Source: Bacteroidales bacterium (GTDB taxonomy: Bacteria > Bacteroidota > Bacteroidia > Bacteroidales > VadinHA17). Taken from it: 6,088 nt of DNA. Numbering within the stretch: position 1 is the first letter of the stretch; each line of letters opens with the position of its first letter. Positions 1-5,326 of this stretch are shown piece after piece. The notes under the pieces are model-generated. The model was given only the letters and a program-made list of their open reading frames with translations, had not been told where the DNA came from and ran no database searches. The stretch is taken from positions 1-6,088 of the forward strand of contig JAITVX010000211.1 of NCBI GenBank assembly GCA_031285575.1, in the 5' to 3' direction. The position numbers and the translations under genes are program-made.

Positions 1-1
1 C

Positions 2-166
2 AAAAAGCTATCTGCAGCAATCATCCCCTGCAAGACGTATTATATTGTGGACAGCATGCCGTTGGAGATATGTAAGCTGAGCCGTAGCACCCGAAGCACT
101 ATTTGTAAGGAAGAGTATCAAAGCAGCCCGGACAAAGGCTACTGTGCAACACAAAAAATGTTTTAC
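2..166 (+). pseudogene. IS982-family transposase fragment (C-terminal half begins here, then cut)
   Basis: The frame is open from position 2, so this fragment continues in from before the window. It reads like the catalytic region of an IS982-type DDE transposase: YYIVDSMPLEICK, where the Asp of the VDS motif is the family's catalytic Asp, then a basic stretch (RSTRSTICKEEY) and SPDKGYCATQKMFY. In intact members this last part continues as a GYKLHAV-like strand. Here the similarity stops abruptly at about position 166 and IS110-type sequence follows in the same frame. No complete transposase can be made. A GTG at 47 or ATG at 56 could start translation, but both lie inside the catalytic domain and are not native starts. 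The family call comes from remembered motifs without a database search, so it is likely but not certain. Confidence 0.75.
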
Positions 167-499
167 TTATTGGAGTATGGAATCACTCATGTGGCGATGG
201 AGAGTACAGGCGTATACTGGAAAACCGTCTATCATATTTTGGAGCCGGCAGGTCTTACGGCCTGGGTAGTCAATGCCCGGCACATCAAGTATGTTCCGGG
301 GCATAAGACAGACAAAAAAGATAGTGCGTGGCTTTGCAAATTGCTTTTAGCCAGCTTACTCAAACCGAGTTATATTCCGGCACGTGAGTAGCGTGAGTTA
401 CGGGACTTGACCCGTAACTGCAGAAAGTTGATTCAAAGCGTAGCAGCCGAAAAGAATCGTATAATCCGTATTTTGGAAGACTGCAAGCGTGTATCGTGA
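167..499 (+). pseudogene. IS110-family (DEDD) transposase fragment, N-terminal region, nonsense-mutated
   Basis: This fragment matches the N-terminal DEDD/RuvC-like domain of IS110-type transposases. It carries ITHVAMESTGVYWK with the catalytic Glu, then VNARHIKYVPGHKTDKKDSAWL with the two later Asp residues, and a helical RELRDLTR...EKNRI tail ending ILEDC. The domain's extreme N-terminus with the first catalytic Asp is missing and is replaced by IS982-like sequence. An in-frame TAG at 389-391 interrupts it (probably from CAG), reading continues in the same frame to a TGA at 497-499, and similarity ends at about 480-500. The C-terminal half with the Tnp20 domain and catalytic Ser is absent. 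Intact members run about 320-420 residues; only about 110 codons remain. The element is dead and cannot transpose on its own. Confidence 0.88.
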
Positions 500-703
500 A
501 CTTGGAGCCGACCACTAAACTGACCTCAACAGCCAAACACCCAAGATTGTAACACTGACTACGTGTATGAAATTTTATTCTCTTTAGCTGTTTTGCCCTG
601 TTCCCTAAATCTAATAACCTCGCATTTATCAATCCGGTAAGTGCTCTCTTTGATTTTGTCGAAACTTATTGAATAACAATAAATGTCTATAATACAGGCT
701 TAT
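500..703. other. Unassigned sequence between two IS relics
   Basis: I recognise no gene here. A minus-strand open frame (360-632) overlaps the IS110 relic antisense. Its first part, around residues LINARLLDLGNRAKQLKRI (about 577-635), has a plausible helical composition but matches no family I know. A second minus frame over about 560-665 reads FDKIKESTYRIDKCEVIRFR and is also unassigned. Neither frame has a visible promoter or ribosome binding site. The stretch is most likely decayed IS or flanking DNA. Confidence 0.4.
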
Positions 704-995
704 TTATTTACGTATGAAATCCCAATTACGCATAAAGGGAACTCCTGTGTTCATATTCCTACCAACGGCGGCGGCGTACCCGTAATATCAAACTTTTACC
801 TCGTACAGGAAAATCATGTATATCCGCCGGTGGATAAAAACCTTTGGAATATAAACGCTTACCTGACCGCTCCTGGTCTGTTAAATCTTTTTCTTCCAAA
901 TGAATAATGATAGCTCCTTGAGGTTGTTCTACCTCAATTACAGCAAAATAGTTCAAAATACCTTCCAGCAATAAGAGTTCGTAGCCTGTTCCCAT
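704..995 (-). pseudogene. ISAon1-type transposase, N-terminal region, frameshifted remnant
   Basis: The minus-strand reading frame starts at ATG 995. It resembles the N-terminal region protein of ISAon1-like elements, which are ISL3-related and frequent in Bacteroidota. Visible blocks are ELLLLEGILNYFAVIEVEQ, then IYLEEKD-like IIHLEEKDL, SKGFYPPADIHDFPVRGK and LRVRRRRW. A TAG at 759-761 follows the RRRRW block. In a shifted frame the homology resumes as MNTGVPFMRNWDFIRK, the expected TG..V..RDW..I.KGT region, and stops at a TAA at 704-706. One frameshift therefore separates the two pieces, and the downstream catalytic part of the element is not found in the window. The family call is from recalled motifs. 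Confidence 0.75.
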
Positions 996-1044
996 AATAC
1001 AAAACTAATACTTTTTACGATACTCCCCACAAGAATACGGCATG

Positions 1045-1053
1045 CCCCCCCCC
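1045..1053 (+). repeat. Homopolymer tract of nine C
   Basis: Nine consecutive C residues lie just outside the start of the ISAon1-type remnant and may fall near that element's end. Such tracts slip during replication and sequencing, so the exact length should be treated as uncertain. Confidence 0.6.
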
Positions 1054-1079
1054 GTTAAGCCCCAGTTATGGTGCTTAAT

Positions 1080-1120
1080 AAAAAAAGCGGCATAGGAACA
1101 TTACCTTAACCGCTTTTTTT
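1080..1120 (-). terminator. Intrinsic terminator of the tRNA gene
   Basis: A perfect 11-bp stem (AAAAAAAGCGG at 1080-1090 pairing with CCGCTTTTTTT at 1110-1120) encloses a 19-nt loop. On the minus strand the GC core is followed by seven T. It begins five bases after the 3' end of the tRNA, which is where a tRNA terminator belongs. Because the stem has A and T tracts on both sides, it could also stop transcripts coming from the IS relics on the plus strand. Confidence 0.8.
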
Positions 1121-1125
1121 ACAAG

Positions 1126-1200
1126 TGGGCCCAGCTGGGATCGAACCAGCGACCCCCTGATTATGAGTCAGGTGCTACTAACCATCTGAGCTATGGGCCC
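1126..1200 (-). tRNA. tRNA with anticodon CAT (elongator Met or Ile2)
   Basis: A full cloverleaf can be drawn on the minus strand. The 7-bp acceptor stem is GGGCCCA with TGGGCCC, and the discriminator is A. The anticodon stem CCTGA/TCAGG holds the loop CTCATAA with anticodon CAT (complement of 1163-1165). The T-arm is GCTGG TTCGATC CCAGC. The 3' CCA is not encoded and must be added after transcription. The 75-nt length includes one more D-loop base than the common form: GGTTAGTAGC instead of GGTTAGAGC, leaving a C-T mismatch at the inner pair of the D-stem. A CAT anticodon is used by elongator Met and by Ile2, whose C34 is modified to lysidine by TilS. The initiator is unlikely because the acceptor stem starts with a G-C pair. 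The sequence alone does not settle Met against Ile2. Confidence 0.95.
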
Positions 1201-1281
1201 TGAAATCAGGACTGCAAATGTAAATAATATGCTTGTACTTTACAATACTTATTCAGCAATAATTGATATTATTTTTTATAA

Positions 1282-2856
1282 TCATTCAATCCAGGGAACA
1301 AGTTTCGAGGGATAATAATTGATATCCATTGCCTTGAATCGTTTTGCATGATTACCAAGACGAACCTTATATTCGTCCCAGCTTCTGGTTGACATAGGAG
1401 TCCATCCTATTTCGGCAATTCCGGGCAGGCGCGGGAATGCAAGAAATTCTGCATCCTTTATATTGGTTATCGTTTCCGTCCACAGGGGGGCTTCAATTCC
1501 AATAATATTATCCCTGCCTATTCCGGTTTCAAGGGTGGTTGGATCCCAGTTATAGGCTTTGTCAACGTCAATGACGCCTGCCCAGGTATATCCTATCCTT
1601 GTTGTTGTATCATACTTCATGTCAATATATGCTCTCGAAGCAGGAGACATCAGCAATTTGGCCCCCTGAGCTACTGCGTTGCCGGCATTTTCTGCACTTG
1701 ACCAGTATTGGGCTATGGTACCGGGCCTTAAAGTTCCAAGCGATATCTCATCCCAGCCGATAGATGTTTTTCCTGTTTCAGCAACAATATCCTGAACTCT
1801 TTCAACAAACGGAATATAGTCTTCCTTTTTGGTCACATGCGATTCGTCACCACCGATATGAATGTATGGACCGGGAGTCATTCCGGCAATTTCTGTGAAT
1901 ACTTCTTTAATAAACTTGTATGTAATTTCCTTGTGGGTGGCAAGGGTGCTGAAGCCTACTCGGGTTCCTGTATATAATTCTGGCGCCTTGCCGTTTGCAT
2001 TAAGTTCGGGATATGATGCAAGGGCAGCGTTTGTATGTCCGGGCATATCTATTTCAGGCACAATTGTAACATGGCGATAGGCGGCATATCTTACAATATC
2101 CTTATACTGTTCCTGTGTAAAGAATCCGCCAGGCCCGTCTCCGATTTCCGTTTGGCCACCGTGTTCGGTAAGGTTGGGCCATGATTTTATTTCAATCCTC
2201 CATCCCTGGTCGTCGGACAGGTGCAGGTGAAGATAGTTGATTTTATATACGGAGATAAGGTCTATGTACCGCTTTACTTCCTCAACGGACATGAAATGAC
2301 GCGCCACGTCGAGCATGGCACCACGGTATGAGTAAACAGGGTAATCGGTAATGGAGCCAGCGGCTATATTCCATTCAATATTCTGTTTCGATTTCATCTC
2401 TATTTCCGCAGGTAAAAGCTGACGGAATGTCTGTATGCCGTTAAACAGGCCTGCCGGGCTGTTTGCTGATATTTTCACAAGTTTCTTTGTTATTTCAAGA
2501 TTATAACCTTCGTCACCAACCGATGCGTCTGCGTCGGACAGAGAGAGAAAGATGCTTCCCTTTGGCGGGGCTGTTTCCGTTACTATGATTTCAAAGTCAA
2601 AACCGGTTGCCGGCCTTAGCAGCCCGGCAAGGTACTCGGCTGTCTTATCAAGATCTTCGGATGAGCCTTGTGTATAGATACTTGTGTTCATGTTTAAGGG
2701 AAATGTTTCGCCATTTGCCGTAACCGATACGGGTTTAGGGATAATATTTTCCTTTGTAAGATCGGTAGGTGGTTGAGTTGTGCACGAAACATGCAAAAAC
2801 AATACTGCAGTTATAATACAGCATATTACATGATAGGTTAGTTTTTTTATGTACAT
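1282..2856 (-). CDS. Beta-N-acetylhexosaminidase, GH20 family, predicted lipoprotein
   Basis: This 524-residue exo-glycosidase removes terminal GlcNAc or GalNAc from glycans. The N-terminus (MYIKK, a hydrophobic stretch at about 10-22, then HVSC) looks like a lipoprotein signal with lipidated Cys25, although the lipobox is a relaxed one. This suggests envelope anchoring. Residues about 38-165 form the GH20b domain (IPKPVSV...) and about 172-500 the catalytic TIM barrel. Catalytic-site features are YRGAMLD with substrate-binding Arg178, HLSDDQGWR (215-220), EIDMPGH (His274), HIGGDES with the Asp337-Glu338 catalytic pair, and Trp368, Trp385 and Trp459. The N-acetyl group of the substrate acts as nucleophile in this family. 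All key residues are present, there is no C-terminal accessory domain, and the length is ordinary. The gene seems to be transcribed alone: an IS5 relic lies upstream and the tRNA 81 bp downstream. No Shine-Dalgarno sequence is seen, as is common in Bacteroidota. GH20 is certain; the natural substrate (chitooligosaccharide, host glycan or peptidoglycan fragment) is not known. Confidence 0.95.
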   Translation of the reverse strand: MYIKKLTYHVICCIITAVLFLHVSCTTQPPTDLTKENIIPKPVSVTANGETFPLNMNTSIYTQGSSEDLDKTAEYLAGLLRPATGFDFEIIVTETAPPKGSIFLSLSDADASVGDEGYNLEITKKLVKISANSPAGLFNGIQTFRQLLPAEIEMKSKQNIEWNIAAGSITDYPVYSYRGAMLDVARHFMSVEEVKRYIDLISVYKINYLHLHLSDDQGWRIEIKSWPNLTEHGGQTEIGDGPGGFFTQEQYKDIVRYAAYRHVTIVPEIDMPGHTNAALASYPELNANGKAPELYTGTRVGFSTLATHKEITYKFIKEVFTEIAGMTPGPYIHIGGDESHVTKKEDYIPFVERVQDIVAETGKTSIGWDEISLGTLRPGTIAQYWSSAENAGNAVAQGAKLLMSPASRAYIDMKYDTTTRIGYTWAGVIDVDKAYNWDPTTLETGIGRDNIIGIEAPLWTETITNIKDAEFLAFPRLPGIAEIGWTPMSTRSWDEYKVRLGNHAKRFKAMDINYYPSKLVPWIE

Positions 2857-2874
2857 GGCCTTTTGTTTTAGGCC
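2857..2874 (-). promoter_or_regulatory. GGCC inverted repeat touching the GH20 start codon
   Basis: GGCC, ten A-rich bases, then GGCC lies immediately before the ATG at 2856. In the mRNA the arms could form a 4-bp GC stem directly against the start codon. An AT-rich tract further upstream (2886-2894, minus-strand TATAATTTG) resembles a -7 box but misses the TAnnTTTG consensus by a spacing shift, so I do not call a promoter from it. Confidence 0.3.
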
Positions 2875-2941
2875 GCTAAGATAATCAAATTATATTTAAT
2901 TCAACTTACAAGAATATTACTCATAATTTTCTAATTATGAT

Positions 2942-2956
2942 GTGTTAGCATAATTT
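2942..2956 (+). repeat. Terminal inverted repeat of IS5 relic (left)
   Basis: GTGTTAGCATAATTT, the exact reverse complement of 3483-3497. The sequences diverge immediately inside both repeats, so the repeat is 15 bp. It contains the stop codon of the degenerate transposase (TAA, complement of 2945-2947). Confidence 0.9.
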
Positions 2957-3457
2957 CAATTCATCGTAAATAATGGCTAAATTCAGGAATGCCAAGTAAA
3001 TGACGTCGAATTTTTCGTATCCGATACAAATCCTCCTGAATCTTTTAATCCGTCGAAAAAGTCGCTCTGCTTCATTTCTGCATTTGCAGGTTTTTTTGTT
3101 GTGTTTCCATGGCTTTTTCCTGTTGGATCTATGTGGAACTACGGACTTGAATCTCTTATCTCTAACTGCTTATAGAATCATGTCATCTTCGTAGCCTTTG
3201 TACATTACCATGTGTACATTCCTCTGTCCTGCAACCTGGTAAAAACCCTGTCAATAACTCCGCTTTTTGCCCGGCGACTTATGCGATAATAAATCTTGGC
3301 CACTTCCCGTATTTTTCAGGCAATGCCCTCCACTTGCAACCATTTCCCGCAATATAAATAAAGACATTGATAATCTGTGATTTAGAATATGTCAGACGCT
3401 CCGGTGTTTTGGAAATCAATCAGGTACCTCTTCATATTGTGACTGAGTAAGTTCCAT
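2945..3457 (-). pseudogene. IS5-family transposase, degenerate and deleted
   Basis: The relic starts at ATG 3457 (MELTQSQYEEV), meets TGA at 3416-3418, and shifts frame before TPERLTYSKSQIINVFIY, which is followed by NGCKWRALPEKYGKW. A second frameshift at about 3298 gives KIYYRISRRAKSGVIDRVF. The core with the first two catalytic Asp residues is lost near 3200-3230. The third frame resumes with YKGYEDDMIL, a TAA at 3170-3172, then RFKSVVPHRSNRKKPWK and the C-terminal RNEAERLFRRIKRF. That block keeps R-(3)-E-(6)-K of the IS4/IS5 signature with its catalytic Glu, but the preceding Tyr is Cys. From 3199 to the stop at 2945 there is no further shift, ending in GYEKFDVIYLAFLNLAIIY. About 168 codons remain of the usual 250 or more. 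Confidence 0.88.
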
Positions 3458-3482
3458 GGCACAAAAGCACAAATATTTTCAT

Positions 3483-3497
3483 AAATTATGCTAACAC
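3483..3497 (-). repeat. Terminal inverted repeat of IS5 relic (right)
   Basis: AAATTATGCTAACAC on the plus strand, the exact reverse complement of 2942-2956. It lies 26 bp upstream of the relic's transposase start and 33 bp beyond the sufB stop codon. Confidence 0.9.
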
Positions 3498-3508
3498 GAC
3501 TTAATATC

Positions 3509-3524
3509 AAATACCGTAGTATTT
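3509..3524 (-). terminator. Hairpin with cUACGg tetraloop after sufB
   Basis: On the minus strand AAATAC-TACG-GTATTT forms a 6-bp stem closed by C(UACG)G, a member of the very stable UNCG tetraloop class. It begins six bases after the sufB stop codon. The following sequence (GATATTAAG) has no strong T run, so it may act as a weak terminator or as an mRNA 3'-end stabiliser rather than a full intrinsic terminator. It lies outside the IS5 repeats and so belongs to sufB. Confidence 0.5.
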
Positions 3525-3530
3525 ACCTGA

Positions 3531-5015
3531 CTACCCAATACTACCCTCGAGGCTTACCTGCAGAAGTTTTTGCGCTTCCACAGCAAACTCCATTGGCAAC
3601 TTGTTAATTACTTCGCGAGCATATCCGTTTACAATAAGTCCCACGGCATCTTCCGTAGATATTCCGCGCTGATTGCAGTAAAATATCTGGTCTTCTCCAA
3701 TCTTTGAGGTAGTGGCTTCATGTTCAACGATAGCGGCCTGGTTGTCAACTTCAATATACGGAAACGTATGGGCTCCGCACCTGTCGCCAAGCAAAAGAGA
3801 GTCGCACTGTGAGAAATTCCTTGCGTTAGAAGCGTTTTTCAAAACCTTAACAAGTCCCCGGTAACTGTTTTGCCCCCGCCCAGCCGAAATACCTTTCGAT
3901 ACAATGGCACTTTTTGTGTTGCGGCCGATATGAATCATTTTTGTTCCGGTATCGGCCTGCTGCATGTTGTTAACAACAGCTACCGAATAAAATTCGCCGA
4001 CAGAGTTTTCACCCCGCAGTATGCACGACGGATATTTCCATGTAATTGCCGAGCCGGTCTCTATCTGCGTCCACGATATTTTCGAGTTTTCACCGCGGCA
4101 TATCCCGCGCTTTGTAACAAAGTTAAAGATACCTCCCTTGCCTTCCTTATCGCCCGGATACCAGTTCTGAACGGTAGAATATTTCACTTCGGCATTTTTC
4201 TCAACAACTATTTCAACTATGGCGGCGTGCAGCTGGTTTTCGTCACGCATCGGAGCCGTGCATCCTTCAAGATAACTTACGTAGCTTTCCTCGTCGGCAA
4301 TAAGTAGCGTTCTTTCGAACTGGCCGGTGTTGGCGGCATTTATGCGAAAATATGTTGAAAGCTCCATGGGGCATATTACTCCCTTGGGAATGTAGCAGAA
4401 CGATCCGTCGCTGAACACTGCAGAATTAAGCGCCGCAAAAAAGTTGTCGGTATATGGCACAACGATTCCCATATACCTTTTCACAAGCTCAGGATATTCC
4501 CTGACGGCTTCGCTGAACGAGCAGAATATTACGCCCATTTCCGACAGTGTTTCCTTAAAGGTTGTTTTAACCGAAACACTGTCGAGCACAGCGTCAACGG
4601 CAACACCGGTAAGCCGTTTCTGCTCCTCAAGCGGTATGCCGAGCTTGTCGAACGTATTCTTCAGTTCAGGGTCTATGTCGTCAATACTGTCTGGCCTGGC
4701 ACGCTGCTTGGGGGCAGAATAATAAATAATATTCTGATAGTCGATAACAGGTATTTTAAGGTTTGGCCATGCCGGCATCTTCATCGTAAGCCAGTGGCGG
4801 TACGCCTTCAGTCTGAATTCGAGCATCCATTCGGGCTCGTCCTTTTTCGACGAAATAAGCCTTATTATATCTTCGTTGAGTCCTTTTTGCAGCTGTTCGG
4901 ATTCTATATCGGAATAAAACCCGTACTTGTATTCGCCCGACGCAACATCTTTTAATATTTTATTCTGATTTTTTTTCATATTTTGTAATCTGTCTGCAGT
5001 GAAATTCGCTGTCAT
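3531..5015 (-). CDS. sufB: SufB, Fe-S cluster assembly scaffold protein
   Basis: This 494-residue protein is a subunit of the cytoplasmic SufBCD scaffold, which builds Fe-S clusters with sulfur delivered by SufS and the ATPase SufC. Family blocks are continuous: EYKYGF (28-33), EPEWMLEFRLKAYRHW (60-75), FCYIPKGVICPMELSTYFRIN (206-226), YLEGCTAP with Cys252, and SQCDSLLLGDRCGAHTFPYIEV with Cys404. EHEATTSKIGEDQ holds His432 and Glu433. From family knowledge, Cys404, His432 and Glu433 correspond to E. coli SufB Cys405, His433 and Glu434, and Cys252 to Cys254, residues on the sulfur-transfer and assembly route. The length equals E. coli SufB (495). The start at 5015 is favoured by GGAGGT six bases upstream; ATG 4979 (MKKNQ) is the alternative. 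It is unusual that no sufC, sufD or sufS follows: a hairpin and an IS5 relic come next. The gene is intact and presumably functional. Confidence 0.98.
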   Translation of the reverse strand: MTANFTADRLQNMKKNQNKILKDVASGEYKYGFYSDIESEQLQKGLNEDIIRLISSKKDEPEWMLEFRLKAYRHWLTMKMPAWPNLKIPVIDYQNIIYYSAPKQRARPDSIDDIDPELKNTFDKLGIPLEEQKRLTGVAVDAVLDSVSVKTTFKETLSEMGVIFCSFSEAVREYPELVKRYMGIVVPYTDNFFAALNSAVFSDGSFCYIPKGVICPMELSTYFRINAANTGQFERTLLIADEESYVSYLEGCTAPMRDENQLHAAIVEIVVEKNAEVKYSTVQNWYPGDKEGKGGIFNFVTKRGICRGENSKISWTQIETGSAITWKYPSCILRGENSVGEFYSVAVVNNMQQADTGTKMIHIGRNTKSAIVSKGISAGRGQNSYRGLVKVLKNASNARNFSQCDSLLLGDRCGAHTFPYIEVDNQAAIVEHEATTSKIGEDQIFYCNQRGISTEDAVGLIVNGYAREVINKLPMEFAVEAQKLLQVSLEGSIG

Positions 5016-5020
5016 CTGCG

Positions 5021-5026
5021 ACCTCC
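5021..5026 (-). promoter_or_regulatory. Shine-Dalgarno sequence deciding the sufB start
   Basis: The minus strand reads GGAGGT, then six bases (CGCAGA with offset TCGCAG) before ATG 5015. The inner ATG at 4979 has only ACAAAAT-type sequence ahead of it. Strong SD sites are not the rule in Bacteroidota, which makes this one informative. Confidence 0.6.
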
Positions 5027-5053
5027 GATTTAAATTTAATCTTAATAAAGATG

Positions 5054-5061
5054 CAAATGTA
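5054..5061 (-). promoter_or_regulatory. Probable -7 element of the sufB promoter
   Basis: The minus strand reads TACATTTG, a perfect match to the Bacteroidota -7 consensus TAnnTTTG. It lies 38 bp ahead of the sufB start, so transcription would begin near 5047 and leave a leader of about 32 bases containing the GGAGGT site. No TTG is seen at the expected -33 distance, so the promoter may depend on an activator or be weak. Confidence 0.55.
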
Positions 5062-5106
5062 GAAAAAAATCACGATTCGGGTGGAGAAACGCTGCAAAAA
5101 TTGTGT

Positions 5107-5121
5107 TTGTGCAATGCACAA
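5107..5121. repeat. Palindrome TTGTGC-AAT-GCACAA
   Basis: 6-bp arms with a 3-bp centre, located about 60-75 bp upstream of the inferred sufB transcription start. Its size and symmetry suit a dimeric regulator, but I cannot assign it to a known regulator of Fe-S genes. It could also be chance in a stretch rich in TGCA. Confidence 0.3.
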
Positions 5122-5224
5122 TGCATCTAAATATTTTTGTTCATTGCAAATGACGTAATAATAAAAGAGATAAATATATTATCGGTATTTTACATATCCC
5201 CGTTGCTGGCTTTTCATCCAGGGA

Positions 5225-5287
5225 CAACCGCATCAAAAACCTAACCTTTGATTTGTATCATTTGCGGATAAAACTTTGATGCGGTTG
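5225..5287. repeat. Perfect 13-bp inverted repeat with 37-bp spacer
   Basis: CAACCGCATCAAA (5225-5237) is exactly complementary to TTTGATGCGGTTG (5275-5287). A further TTTGAT at 5247-5252 can also pair with ATCAAA of the left arm, giving a shorter alternative hairpin. The pair lies just upstream of the -33 element of the rightward promoter. No T run follows on either strand, so a simple terminator is unlikely. It could be a paired operator, a structured RNA element if transcribed from another start, or the remains of a small mobile element. Confidence 0.8.
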
Positions 5288-5308
5288 CCATGAACAAAAT
5301 GTTAGAGT

Positions 5309-5326
5309 TTTGATAGATCAATCAAA
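5309..5326. promoter_or_regulatory. Operator-like inverted repeat across the -33 element
   Basis: TTTGAT (5309-5314) and ATCAAA (5321-5326) form a 6-6-6 inverted repeat with AGATCA between. The TTG of the -33 element lies within the first half-site and the second lies in the spacer ahead of the -7 box. A protein bound here would block RNA polymerase. The same hexamer occurs three times in the inverted-repeat region just upstream (5232, 5247, 5275). Confidence 0.45.

Larger units (their letters stand above)
2942..3497 (-). mobile_element. Internally deleted IS5-family element (556 bp)
   Basis: The element is bounded by perfect 15-bp terminal inverted repeats, GTGTTAGCATAATTT at 2942-2956 and its complement at 3483-3497. 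Inside is a degenerate minus-strand transposase related to IS5/IS4-type DDE enzymes. At 556 bp it is much shorter than an active IS5-family copy (usually more than about 800 bp), because the middle of the transposase is missing. The flanks are GAT on the left and GAC on the right, which could be a mutated 3-bp target duplication but prove nothing. The transposase stop codon lies within the left repeat, as in some compact IS. It sits between sufB and the GH20 gene and probably arrived after that gene order formed or helped to form it. Confidence 0.88.

Noticed and set aside
360..632. Minus-strand open frame of 90 residues antisense to the IS110 relic
   Set aside because: About half of it is antisense to clear IS110 coding sequence, it has no recognisable domain, and no promoter or ribosome binding site is seen.
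683..907. Plus-strand open frame of 74 residues
   Set aside because: It is antisense to the ISAon1-type remnant, whose family motifs read clearly on the minus strand.
1254..1272. AATAAT-TGAT-ATTATT hairpin after the GH20 stop
   Set aside because: The stem is all A/T with no GC core, so it is too weak to call a terminator.
1862..2080. Plus-strand open frame of 72 residues inside the GH20 gene
   Set aside because: It is antisense to the conserved catalytic region of the hexosaminidase.
3000..3194. Plus-strand open frame of 64 residues
   Set aside because: It lies within the IS5 relic on the strand opposite the recognisable transposase pieces.
2939..3500. 3-bp target duplication GAT/GAC around the IS5 relic
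   Set aside because: Only two of three bases match, which chance explains easily.
3870..4722. Two plus-strand open frames (145 and 92 residues) inside sufB
   Set aside because: They are antisense shadows of a full-length, well-conserved sufB.
5289..5312. Seven-codon open frame (MNKMLEF) upstream of the rightward promoter
   Set aside because: It lies upstream of the inferred transcription start, has no SD site, and is too short to support.
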